NCBI GenBank assembly: GCA_963763485.1
Contig: CAVXOW010000006.1
Location: forward strand, 868,001-932,000
Length of the DNA stretch: 64,000 nucleotides
DNA from: CAWCKS01 sp963763485
GTDB taxonomy: Bacteria > Pseudomonadota > Alphaproteobacteria > Rhizobiales > Xanthobacteraceae
Reading direction: 5' to 3'
Below are positions 56,198 to 64,000 of the stretch, piece by piece. Every line of letters begins with the position of its first letter. The first letter of the stretch is position 1. A program made the translations under genes and the position numbers. A model generated the notes under the pieces. The model was given only the letters and a program-made list of their open reading frames with translations, did not search any database and was not told the DNA's origin.

Positions 56198-56364
56198 CCT
56201 GTTGTAAACACAGCGGAAATGATATGTTGGGGAACGTCGGCAGGCTAAGCTTTGAGACGTATTTCGATAGCACAATCGCTGCAAAAGGAGTCATTTCACG
56301 CCAAACTCGCGGTAGGATTTGACAGAGTTGACGGCGCGCCGGCGCCGCATCACGACAGGCTGCT
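56192..56364. repeat. Copy B of a duplicated upstream region
   Basis: The counterpart of 54801-54980. It covers the start codons and upstream region of the LuxR gene and lies between that gene and the divergent GlxA-type gene. Identity is highest in GGCAGGCTAAGC, AGGAGTCA and the TTCACGCCA block. Confidence 0.75.
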
Positions 56365-56378
56365 GGGGGCAGCGGGAA

Positions 56379-57423
56379 ATGATTGAAAGTGTTGCCGCGA
56401 CGGCTAGAGCGGCCGGGATTGCTACGCGGCGAATTGCAATGCTGATCTATCCCGGCGTGGCCGTGCTCGACGTCGCGGGTCCGCTGCAGGTGTTCGGGGT
56501 CGCAAATTTCCTGAGCAAGCAGAAGCTTTATGACGTCGTGACAGTGGCGCCGACGACCAGCCCGGTGCCGACTCCGGTCGGCTTTGCCTTGCTGCCTGCC
56601 TGCGAGATGACCGCGCTGGTGCTGCCGGTCGATACGCTGCTTGTCTCCGGCGGTGGCGGGCCGGATGCCGGCACCGAGCCCGCAATCCTCGACTGGCTCA
56701 GGTTCGCAGTACCACAGACGCGCCGCTTCGGCTCGATCTGCACCGGCGCCTTCGCGCTCGGGCGCTGCCGGCCTGATCTCCGGCAAGCGGGTGACGACGC
56801 ACTGGGCATTCGGCGACGAACTCGCGCGACGCAACCCCGGCACCACCGTGGACATCAACCCGATCTTCATCCGCGACGGCAATCTCTTCACCTCCGCCGG
56901 AATTTCCGCGGGCATCGATCTCGCGCTGGCGATGGTCGAGGAGGACCACGGCCGCGACTTCGCTTTGGCGATCGCGCGCTATCTCGTGCTGTTCCTGAAA
57001 CGCTCCGGCGGCCAGGCGCAATTCTCCACGCAATTGCAGGCGCAATTCTCGACTATTCCCGCGATCCAGAACGTCCAGATCTGGTGCCATGAGAATCTGC
57101 GGCGTGATCTCAGGATATCCGAGCTCGCAAAGCGCGCGGGGATGAGCGAGCGCAGCTTCATCCGCGCCTTTCAAGAAGATACCGGCAGAACGCCGGCAGA
57201 GTTCGTCAGGACGGCGCGGGTCCAGGCGGCGTGCCGGCTGCTCGAGGAGTCGGTGCTTTCGCTAAAGACGATTGCGCAGCGTTGCGGCCTCGGATCGGTA
57301 GCCGCGATGCGCCGTGTGTTCCTGCGCGAGCTCGGCGTCACGCCCTCCGACTATCGTGACAAGTTCTTTGCCGATGCCGCACCGGCGCTGTTACCAGCCA
57401 TCGCCGCCGCGGCGTCGATCTAG
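56379..57423 (+). pseudogene. GlxA-type AraC regulator (DJ-1/PfpI domain), interrupted by a frameshift
   Basis: A regulator joining an N-terminal DJ-1/PfpI-like domain (IAMLIYPGVAVLDVAGPLQVF, with the ICTGAFALG nucleophile-elbow region) to a C-terminal AraC DNA-binding domain (RISELAKRAGMSERSFIRAF and IAQRCGLGSVAAMRRVF). The two parts lie in different frames; an extra G in the GGG run at 56760-56762 breaks the expected ALGAAGLISGKRVTTHW. Corrected, it would be about 347 residues, normal for GlxA-like proteins. The ATG at 56379 fits the spacing to the divergent LuxR gene. Confidence 0.82.
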
Positions 57424-57564
57424 ACCGCCTGCGCCCCGAGCCGACCGCTACCGAAGCACTTCCGTGCATAGGGGGATTCGCGCAGCGTGATCCGCCGCCA
57501 GGCCGAGGGCGCTCAAGTAATCCTCCAGGAATTGTCGCGCACGCTGTGGCCGGTTGGCGACACG

Positions 57565-59001
57565 CTACCCTGCGACCACGTCCCACAACAACTTCGCGTT
57601 CAGCACCACAATGACCGCGGAGACTGCCCAGGCCAATGCCGCGGCCGACCGCGAGATCGCATGCGCACCCATCTTGTCGCGCGACGACACGAACTGCACC
57701 AACGGGATCACCGCAAACGGCAGCTGCATCGACAGGATCACCTGGCTGAGGATCAGCAATTTTGTGGTGCCGGCATCGCCGAACAGCGCGGCCACCGCCA
57801 CCACCGGCGCGATCGCCACACTGCGCGTGACCAGCCGCCGCGCCCAGCGCGGCAGTCGGATGCGCAAAAAGCCTTCCATCACGATCTGGCCGGCGAGCGT
57901 TGCCGTCACCGTCGAGTTCAGGCCGGAGGCGAGCAGCGCGACCGCGAACAGCACCGATGCGATGCCGGCGCCGAGCAGCGGCGACAGCAGCGCGTAGGCC
58001 TGCTCGATCTCCTGCACGTCGGTGCGGCCGCTCGCGTTGAACACCGAGGCCGCGACGATCAGGATCGCCGCATTGACGAACAGCGCCAGCGTCAACGCGA
58101 TGGTGGAGTCGATCGTGGCCCAGCGGATTGCGCTGCGGCGGCCGTCATCCGTCGGCGCGAAGGCGCGGGTCTGCACGATCGACGAGTGCAGGTACAGATT
58201 GTGCGGCATCACGGTGGCGCCGATGATGCCGATCGCGATGTAAAGCATCTCGGGATTGGTCACGATATCGCTCGACGGGACGAAGCCGCCGAGCACCGCC
58301 TTGACGGACGGCGCGGCCAGCGCGATCTGGATCGCAAAGCAGCCGGTGATGACCGCAAGCAGCGTGATGATCGCGGCTTCGATGAAGCGAAAGCCCTTGC
58401 CCATGAGGAGCAGCAGCAGGAAGACGTCGAGCGCGGCAATCAGTGCGCCGGCAATGAGCGGCAGGCCGAACAGGAGCTTCAGTGCGATTGCGGTGCCGAT
58501 CACCTCGGCAAGATCGCAGGCGATGATGGCGAGTTCGCACGCCACCCACAGCACGAAACCCACCGATCGCGGATACGCGTCGCGGCAGGCCTGCGCGAGA
58601 TCGCGCCCGGTGGCGATGCCGAGCCGCGCGGCAAGCGCCTGCAGGAAAATCGCCATCAGGTTCGAGACCATGACGACGAAGAGCAGCGTGTAGCCGAAGC
58701 GCGAGCCGCCGGCGATATCGGTCGCCCAGTTGCCGGGGTCCATGTAGCCGACCGAGACGAGATAGCCGGGACCGGAGAACGCGACGAGCCGCCTCAGCCA
58801 CGAGCCGCCGCTTGGCACGGGAATCGAGGCGTGCACCTCGGAGAGGCTCCGCTCGTCGCCGTCGATGGCCAGCGGCCAACTGCGGCTTCGGTTCATCGGG
58901 GCCGCGCCCGGAGAGCTAATCATCAGCTGATCATGCGCGGCCGCGACGGCACGATCGCCATGATCCAGATCAGGATCGGTCACTCCGGGATCGCGCACCA
59001 T
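57565..59001 (-). CDS. mntH: Nramp manganese(II) transporter
   Basis: A proton-coupled Mn(II) importer of the Nramp family, 478 residues from 59001. The metal-binding helix motif is present as GYMDPGNWATD and the second one as MPHNLYLHS; about eleven helices. The start is uncertain: 59001 has GGAGG very close by, while ATGs at 58923 and 58896 fit family lengths. A Mur/Fur-type palindrome lies 54-70 bases upstream of 59001. In Bradyrhizobium, mntH is the main Mn importer and is repressed by manganese through Fur/Mur. Confidence 0.92.
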   Translation of the reverse strand: MVRDPGVTDPDLDHGDRAVAAAHDQLMISSPGAAPMNRSRSWPLAIDGDERSLSEVHASIPVPSGGSWLRRLVAFSGPGYLVSVGYMDPGNWATDIAGGSRFGYTLLFVVMVSNLMAIFLQALAARLGIATGRDLAQACRDAYPRSVGFVLWVACELAIIACDLAEVIGTAIALKLLFGLPLIAGALIAALDVFLLLLLMGKGFRFIEAAIITLLAVITGCFAIQIALAAPSVKAVLGGFVPSSDIVTNPEMLYIAIGIIGATVMPHNLYLHSSIVQTRAFAPTDDGRRSAIRWATIDSTIALTLALFVNAAILIVAASVFNASGRTDVQEIEQAYALLSPLLGAGIASVLFAVALLASGLNSTVTATLAGQIVMEGFLRIRLPRWARRLVTRSVAIAPVVAVAALFGDAGTTKLLILSQVILSMQLPFAVIPLVQFVSSRDKMGAHAISRSAAALAWAVSAVIVVLNAKLLWDVVAG

Positions 59002-59054
59002 TCCTCCAGCAACTGCGAATTAGTTGCATGAAAACGCCGCGCGCGTCAACGCAG

Positions 59055-59071
59055 TTGCAAATGATTTGCAA
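59055..59071 (-). promoter_or_regulatory. Mur/Fur-type box upstream of mntH
   Basis: A perfect inverted repeat TTGCAAAT-G-ATTTGCAA, containing TGCAAAT/ATTTGCA, the form reported for rhizobial Mur/Fur manganese-responsive sites. Its place just before mntH supports manganese control. Confidence 0.7.
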
Positions 59072-59227
59072 GAACGGCAGCGGATACGGTAATTAGATAC
59101 TCCTCCGATCTTGAGGAGATGCGCAGAAAATCGCCTAAGCATCGATATCCAAAGGATTAATCGCGGACCACCCCCTTCGCCAGTAACCTCTTTGTTCGGC
59201 AAGCTTTAGTGCCTATATTGAGCATGC

Positions 59228-59540
59228 CGGCTTGCCGGCTATGGCGATAAACGACCGTCGTAATAAACCTATCGGACCCGGGGGCAGTACCCGGCGCCTC
59301 CACCAAAGCCCGCAACTGGCGACGGGTTTCGGCGGGGGCGAAATAGGATCGACGAGGGCGTAAAGGGCGTGTTTTTGCTCGGTATGGTTCCGCCGACATC
59401 GGGCCACTCGTATAGTTGCCAATGACAACTATGCTCCGGTTGCTCTGGCTGCGTAAGCAGTCCGAAACACCGACTTAAAGCCCTGACGGGTTAAGCTCCG
59501 TCAGGCGGGGTTCGGAGGCACCTGGCAACAGAAGCCTCCA
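59228..59540 (+). ncRNA. ssrA: tmRNA, permuted two-piece form
   Basis: The acceptor piece comes first, with a T-arm-like region (GGACCCGGGGGCAGTACCC) and a CCA end at 59305. The coding piece starts near 59334: its GGGGGCG (59334-59340) pairs with CGCCTCC of the acceptor end to make the acceptor stem, followed by AAATAGGATCGACG. The tag frame is 59418-59456 and reads ANDNYAPVALAA then TAA. CCTGGCAA near 59521 can pair with TTGCCGG at 59232, which helps place the outer ends; these are approximate. Rescues stalled ribosomes with SmpB; the adaptor gene sspB follows. The remaining parts of 59072-59702 hold nothing else clear. Confidence 0.92.
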
Positions 59541-59702
59541 CTTTATTCTCCGCTCAAGACGCGCGCGCGATGCGAAGTCGTGCTGACCTTGGCTCCGTGC
59601 CGCGATAGCATAGATACTCTGTTGCGAGTCGGCGTGTGATCGTCAGCGACGCAACTTGAGAATGCTTTTATCGAGCGCGGCTCGCCAATTCGGATCAATG
59701 CG

Positions 59703-60251
59703 ATGAAGGATCACATCCGCTACGACGTGCTGGCGCGGGATGCGATGCGCGGCGTGCTGCGCCGCGTGCTCGAAGACGCCGCCAAGCAAGGTCTCCCTGG
59801 CGACCACCATTTCTACATCACGTTCCTCACCCACGCCGACGGCGTCAACCTGTCGCCGCGCCTGCTCGCGCAGTACCCGAACGAGATGACGATCATCCTG
59901 CAGCATCAGTTCTGGGATCTGGTGGTCACCGAAGATCGCTTCGAGGTCGGGCTGTCGTTCGGCAGCATCCCGGAAAAACTCGTGGTGCCGTTTGCCGCGA
60001 TCAAGGCGTTTCTCGATCCGTCCGTGCAATTCGGCCTCACCTTCGAGACCGGCGACATATCCGCCGCGGCCGCGCCGCCCGCCCCCTCCGCCGCGCCGGC
60101 GCCAAAAGACAAGGCGAAGGCCGACAACAAGTCGCAAGAAAGTGTGCAGGACAAGGCGCCTGCAACGACTGAAGACAAGCCGCACGACGGCGAGCACAAA
60201 CCGAGCGAAGGCGCCGAAGTGGTCCGGCTCGATCGTTTCCGCAAGAAATAG
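59703..60251 (+). CDS. sspB: SspB-like ClpXP adaptor for ssrA-tagged proteins
   Basis: A 182-residue alphaproteobacterial SspB. Residues about 1-120 form the tag-binding fold (IRYDVLARDAMRGVLRRVLED, then HFYITFLTHADGVNLS); a long flexible Ala/Pro/Lys-rich linker follows, and the tail EVVRLDRFRKK is the ClpX-docking peptide. It brings tmRNA-tagged proteins to ClpXP. Its place 160 bases after ssrA is striking, as both act in the same pathway. Confidence 0.9.
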   Translation: MKDHIRYDVLARDAMRGVLRRVLEDAAKQGLPGDHHFYITFLTHADGVNLSPRLLAQYPNEMTIILQHQFWDLVVTEDRFEVGLSFGSIPEKLVVPFAAIKAFLDPSVQFGLTFETGDISAAAAPPAPSAAPAPKDKAKADNKSQESVQDKAPATTEDKPHDGEHKPSEGAEVVRLDRFRKK

Positions 60252-60277
60252 CGTCTTCGCCACAAACGGCCCAGGCA

Positions 60278-61696
60278 ATGGCACGAAGGTCCCGCGCGAC
60301 GCGACAAAACGCGGTTCGCTTTGAAACCGACAGCTTTGGGCCGATCGCGGTCGCCGCCGACAAGTATTGGGGCGCGCAGACCGAACGCAGCAGGCAGAAC
60401 TTCCGCATCGGCACCGAGCGCATGCCGCTCGCGATCATTCATGCGCTGGCGCTGGTGAAGCTCGCAGCAGCCGAGACCAACCGCGGTCTCAAGCTGCTCG
60501 ACAGGCGCCGGACAAACGCGATTGTGCGAGCGGCGCGCGAGGTGCTCGAAGGCAAGTTCGACGATCAGTTTCCGCTCGTCGTCTGGCAGACCGGCTCCGG
60601 CACCCAGACCAACATGAACCTCAACGAGGTGATCGCAAACCGCGCCAACCAGCTGCTCGGCGGCAAGCTCGGCGCCAAGGCGCCGGTGCATCCCAACGAT
60701 CACGTCAACATGAGCCAGTCGTCGAACGACAGCTTCCCGACCGCGATGCACATCGCCGCCGCGCGCGCGATCTCGTCCGAGTTGATCCCCTCGCTCGCCG
60801 AGCTCCATCGGGAGCTCAGGAAGAAAGAGCGTGCGTTTGCGAAGATCGTGAAGATCGGCCGCACCCATACCCAGGACGCAACCCCGCTGACACTGGGTCA
60901 GGAGTTTTCCGGCTACGCCACGCAGGTGGCACACGGTATCGCGCGGCTGCGCACGGTGCTGCGCGAGCTCTACCCGCTGGCGCAGGGCGGCACGGCGGTC
61001 GGCACCGGGCTCAACGCCTCGCCGAAGTTCGCCCGCGCCTTCGCAAAGCGCGTGGCCGCACTGACGCGCCTGCCCTTTGCCAGCGCTCCGAACAAGTTCG
61101 AAGCACTCGCCGCACACGACGCCTACGTCTTCGTTCATGGCGCGATCAACTCGGTCGCGACCGGCCTGTTCAAGATCGCCAACGACATCCGCCTGCTCGG
61201 CTCGGGACCGCGCTCCGGTCTCGGCGAGCTCATCCTGCCGGAGAACGAGCCCGGCTCGTCGATCATGCCGGGCAAGGTCAATCCGACGCAGTGCGAAGCA
61301 ATGACGATGGTGTGCTGCCAGGTGTTCGGCAATCATGCCGCGATGACGGTGGCCGCGAGCCAGGGTCATTTCGAGCTGAACGTTTACAAGCCGGTTCTGG
61401 CCTACGACATGCTGCAATCGATCCGCCTGCTCGGCGATGCCGCGCGCTCATTCAGCGAGCATTGCATCAAGGACCTGCGCGCCGATGAAAAGCGGATCGC
61501 CGAACTGATGCAACGTTCGCTGATGCTGGTTACCGCGCTGGCGCCGAAAATCGGCTACGACAACGCGGCAAAAATCGCCAAGACGGCGCACGCAAACGGC
61601 ACGACTTTGCGCGAAGAGGCGATACGATTGGGACTTGTTTCCGGAAGAGATTTCGACCGATTGGTGCAGCCGGCGCGGATGACGCGACCTGGGTAA
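60278..61696 (+). CDS. fumC: Class II fumarate hydratase
   Basis: A 472-residue fumarase/aspartase-superfamily enzyme that interconverts fumarate and malate in the TCA cycle. The signature GSSIMPGKVNP (about residue 327) and the catalytic His region GRTHTQDATPLTLGQ are intact; NMSQSSNDSFPTA gives another part of the active site. The class II enzyme has no iron-sulfur cluster. It starts 26 bases after sspB. Confidence 0.93.
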   Translation: MARRSRATRQNAVRFETDSFGPIAVAADKYWGAQTERSRQNFRIGTERMPLAIIHALALVKLAAAETNRGLKLLDRRRTNAIVRAAREVLEGKFDDQFPLVVWQTGSGTQTNMNLNEVIANRANQLLGGKLGAKAPVHPNDHVNMSQSSNDSFPTAMHIAAARAISSELIPSLAELHRELRKKERAFAKIVKIGRTHTQDATPLTLGQEFSGYATQVAHGIARLRTVLRELYPLAQGGTAVGTGLNASPKFARAFAKRVAALTRLPFASAPNKFEALAAHDAYVFVHGAINSVATGLFKIANDIRLLGSGPRSGLGELILPENEPGSSIMPGKVNPTQCEAMTMVCCQVFGNHAAMTVAASQGHFELNVYKPVLAYDMLQSIRLLGDAARSFSEHCIKDLRADEKRIAELMQRSLMLVTALAPKIGYDNAAKIAKTAHANGTTLREEAIRLGLVSGRDFDRLVQPARMTRPG

Positions 61697-62007
61697 CGCC
61701 GCGAATTTTCCACCGCCGCTGTCGATATTCGGAAAGCTCGTCGCGCGAAATCACGAAATCGTTCGAAAGACTTAGGGTCCTTCTCTGGCACGCGCCGGTA
61801 TCATCGTGTAAATGACAAAATTGTGCCGTTGAATTGTATTGCGCTCGACATATTGCGCACTCGAGGGCAGACACACACGACGACACTGCGATGATGGCGC
61901 CGCGCTTTTGGTGCGGGGCCGAAATCAGTATGAGGATTGAGTCATCGTGAACTTTTGAGGCGGCTCTCCGGGGGGAGAGTCGGGGCAAAGGCGGTCTAAA
62001 AGGCGTG
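61697..62007. other. Intergenic region without a recognised gene
   Basis: No convincing gene lies here. The one structure seen is a hairpin CTCTCC-GGGG-GGAGAG at 61964-61979, shortly before the DUF4169 gene; it could be a leader hairpin. The sequence is less GC-rich in the middle (about 61790-61860), where a promoter for the next two genes is likely. Confidence 0.35.
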
Positions 62008-62193
62008 ATGGGCGACGTCGTCAATCTCAAGCGATTCAGAAAGAAAGCAGAGCGCGAGCAGGCTGCAAAGCATGCCGACGAGAATCGCGCGCGTCACGGT
62101 CGTACCAAATCCGAACGGCAGCGTGACGAAGCAACCGACCGCAAGTTCCAGGACAAGCTGGATCAGCATCGCATTGGCGAGGAGGACCGATGA
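62008..62193 (+). CDS. DUF4169-family small basic protein
   Basis: A 61-residue, highly charged protein that starts MGDVVNLKRFRKKAEREQA, the usual start of DUF4169 proteins, which sit next to a ribbon-helix-helix gene and near fumC in Rhizobiales. The ATG follows AAGG. Its stop overlaps the start of the next gene by four bases. Function unknown. Confidence 0.8.
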   Translation: MGDVVNLKRFRKKAEREQAAKHADENRARHGRTKSERQRDEATDRKFQDKLDQHRIGEEDR

Positions 62194-62468
62194 AGTCGCC
62201 AGTGGTGAAGCGTTCGATCGTGGTGGCAGGCCACAAGACCAGTGTGAGTCTCGAGGAAGCGTTCTGGACCAGCATGAAGGAAATTTCGGCGTCGCGCAGC
62301 ATGACGCTGTCTGACCTCGTCAGCGAGATCGACAAGGGCCGCAAGCAGGGCAACCTGTCGTCGGCGATACGTCTTTACGTGCTCGACTATTTCCGCACCA
62401 AGGCCGGCGCCGGGCCGAGCTCACATTCCGAGGGCAAGACCTGGGCGTCGACCTCAGCGACCCGCTGA
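62190..62468 (+). CDS. Ribbon-helix-helix domain protein
   Basis: A 92-residue protein with a ribbon-helix-helix (RHH_4) domain: VKRSIVVAGHKTSVSLEEAFW forms the beta strand and first helix, and LSSAIRLYVLDYF the end of the fold. Such proteins may bind DNA. Translationally coupled to the DUF4169 gene (overlap 62190-62193), so the two probably work together. Confidence 0.82.
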   Translation: MKSPVVKRSIVVAGHKTSVSLEEAFWTSMKEISASRSMTLSDLVSEIDKGRKQGNLSSAIRLYVLDYFRTKAGAGPSSHSEGKTWASTSATR

Positions 62469-62507
62469 GTCTCTCTTGCACGGTCTTCGACCGTCGTTCC
62501 GGCGATT

Positions 62508-64000
62508 CTATTGAGTGCCAGGAGTCAGTGCGAGCGGCGGCCGCGCCTTCGGCTGTTGCGGCCGCGCCTGCGGCGCCGGCACCGGCTTGATCTCGACCGG
62601 CGGCGGCAGCGGCGGCACGACTGAGCCAGGCTGCGTTGGCGTGGATAATGCCTGCGGCACAGCGTTTCTTGAATTGGTGTGGTGCGGGGAGCGATCGGCG
62701 CCGCCATCGGTCGAGGCGCAGGCAGTGCTGGCGACAGTGCCGGCGCATCCGGGGCGCGGTTGGCCTGCGTATTGCGCTCGATCGCCTCGAGCCGCCTGGT
62801 CTCGCGATCGACCGCACGCAAGGTCAGCCACGACGACAGCGCGCTCAAGTCCGACGTCCGCGACAATGCGTCGGGCGTGCCGCCGGCCAGCACCTGGATC
62901 TCCGGATGCACGCCGCCGATATTCATCGCCGACGACGACGGCGACAGAACGGCGCGGAGGTCGATCTGATCCGCCGTGAGGTCGTATCCGCCGGATACGA
63001 CAAGCTGCACCACGTTGCCGTTCAGCCGTGTGGCTGCGATCCGCAGCTGGCCGTCCTTCAGCGTGATCGGAAGCTCTGCGGACGCCACAGCCATCGTACC
63101 GCCGATCAGCAACGGATCGACGAATGACCTGAGGCGCCGCGACTCCGACAGCTGGCCATCCGTATCGCCGGCGTCGGCCACGACCTGAAAGATGTTCGGA
63201 TCGACGCCGTTGATGTGCGCGTTCTCGAGCGTCACCGAGCCGCTGCCGGACATCGCCCCGACCAGCGCCGACGCGCTGCGGCCAGCGGCAGCAAAATTGA
63301 GTTCGGCAGCGGCGCGTCCGGCCGGCATCGCGAGATTGCGATAGCGCAGCTTCGTGCCGTCGGCGCCGCTCAGCTGCAGATGTCCGGTCACGGCGATGCC
63401 GTCCGAATCACGTCGCGTGGCGACGTCGGCCTTCGCCTGTCCGCCCGCGAACGTTCCGCTCGCCGACTGCAGCGTGACCGCGCTGCCATCCGCCTCGATA
63501 GTGCCGCTGAGCGGACGAACCTCTCCAAATGGAGAGGTTCCGCGCAGGCTCTGGAATGCAACGCGACCATGCCAGCCCCGCAAAAGACCCTTGCCGAACG
63601 GGTCGGTGCCGCTTCGCCCGCCAGTTCCAAGCGCGACGGCGATGATCGACGGGATATCGATCGTGTCGGCCCCGAGTTCACCGTCGACGGCGAGGTCATC
63701 GCCGAATTTGACGCCAAGTCGGCCGCGCAGGCGCGATGCGCCGAGCGTGGCATCGAGTCCGGTCAAGGTGACCTTGTTGCCGGCGATATCGACATGCGAA
63801 GTCGCCGCAACGATCACCGGCGGGTCGGTGGGGCGCGCGCCGGCGAGCGGCGCAATATCGGCCTTGCGCAATGAAACATTGAGCGCGGCGGTTGGATCGA
63901 TCTGCCAGGGTTCCGTGGTGCCCTCCACCGTCGCGTCGAGATCGCGGCCAGCGAGCGCCGCCTTCACGGCAATCGGCTTTTGCCAGGCGCCCGACAGCGT
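62508..64000 (-). pseudogene. AsmA-family protein, C-terminal part, with a frameshift near its end
   Basis: The start lies beyond the window. The visible part has the AsmA C-terminal repeats: LNVSLRKADIAPL, TGLDATLGASRLRG, then NFAAAGRSASALVGAMSGSG and the family region SYDL-like VSGGYDLTADQIDLR. AsmA-like proteins span the periplasm and move or organise phospholipids. Near 62640-62705 the Pro-rich tail changes frame: the main frame becomes Arg-rich, while another frame continues with PPLPPPVEIKPVPAPQ and ends at 62508. A missing base explains this; since the tail is low in complexity, the lesion might hardly affect function. Confidence 0.8.

Noticed and set aside
1..64000. Prophage, transposon, integron or defence island
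   Set aside because: No integrase, transposase, restriction, toxin-antitoxin or Cas motif was seen in any frame, and the apparent codon use is even along the window.

Overview
The window looks like chromosomal DNA of a GC-rich alphaproteobacterium of the Rhizobiales, most likely the Bradyrhizobium/Rhodopseudomonas group. The support is a permuted two-piece tmRNA gene whose tag reads ANDNYAPVALAA, an sspB-fumC-DUF4169-ribbon-helix-helix-AsmA block, FixK/FNR-type boxes (TTGA-N6-TCAA) in front of low-oxygen and stress genes, and a Mur/Fur-like box upstream of an Nramp manganese transporter. I see no phage, IS element, CRISPR array, rRNA or tRNA.

Layout. 0-2.8 kb: a diiron ferritin-like gene, an OsmC-family gene and the start of a third gene on the minus strand, divergent from an AraC-type regulator. 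2.9-6.9 kb: an Fe(III)/polyamine-type ABC importer operon. 7.0-8.1 kb: a split chromate transporter. 8.2-10.1 kb: a DsbA-fold isomerase and an acyl-CoA thioesterase, divergent from a TetR regulator with two matching palindromic operators in between. 10.2-13.2 kb: an old yellow enzyme, a PatB-type C-S lyase and a LysE exporter. 13.2-16.4 kb: a PAS-GGDEF-EAL protein.

16.6-37.6 kb is the most coherent part. It holds a CBS-BON protein, a PHA-synthase-like enzyme, two host-attachment/eRF1-like proteins, a GH1 beta-glycosidase, an SbmA/BacA-like transporter, PEP synthase, a FixK-like regulator, a second FtsH, a PAS-like protein, an APC permease, a tripartite FtsX/HlyD-type exporter, a P1B-5 metal ATPase with a hemerythrin-like tail, a universal stress protein and ChaB. 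Six good FNR/FixK boxes and one relaxed one sit at fairly uniform distances (about 63-88 bases) upstream of most of the promoters, with one exception at 41.5. I read this as a low-oxygen regulon island carrying its own FixK-like regulator.

37.7-43.7 kb: sulfurtransferase, GFA-family protein, nucleoside phosphorylase, cyanase and two tandem multicopper oxidases. 43.7-49.2 kb: a branched-chain amino acid type (Liv) ABC system interrupted by an opposite-strand SDR gene. 49.3-52.3 kb: a BKACE-family remnant, LysR regulator, GST and alpha/beta hydrolase. 52.4-57.4 kb: a 757-residue repeat protein (ELWxSDGT and FG-GAP repeats), a LuxR regulator and a GlxA-type AraC regulator; a stretch of about 175 bp is duplicated in front of the repeat-protein gene and the LuxR gene. 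57.6-64 kb: mntH, ssrA, sspB, fumC, two small genes and an AsmA-like gene running off the edge.

Seven genes are broken by a single-base frameshift or an in-frame stop although the protein continues conserved in another frame or beyond the stop (OsmC, ppsA, FixK-like, a CueO-like oxidase, SDR, GlxA-like, AsmA-like). The sequence alone cannot separate assembly error from real gene decay, so these calls should be read with that in mind.
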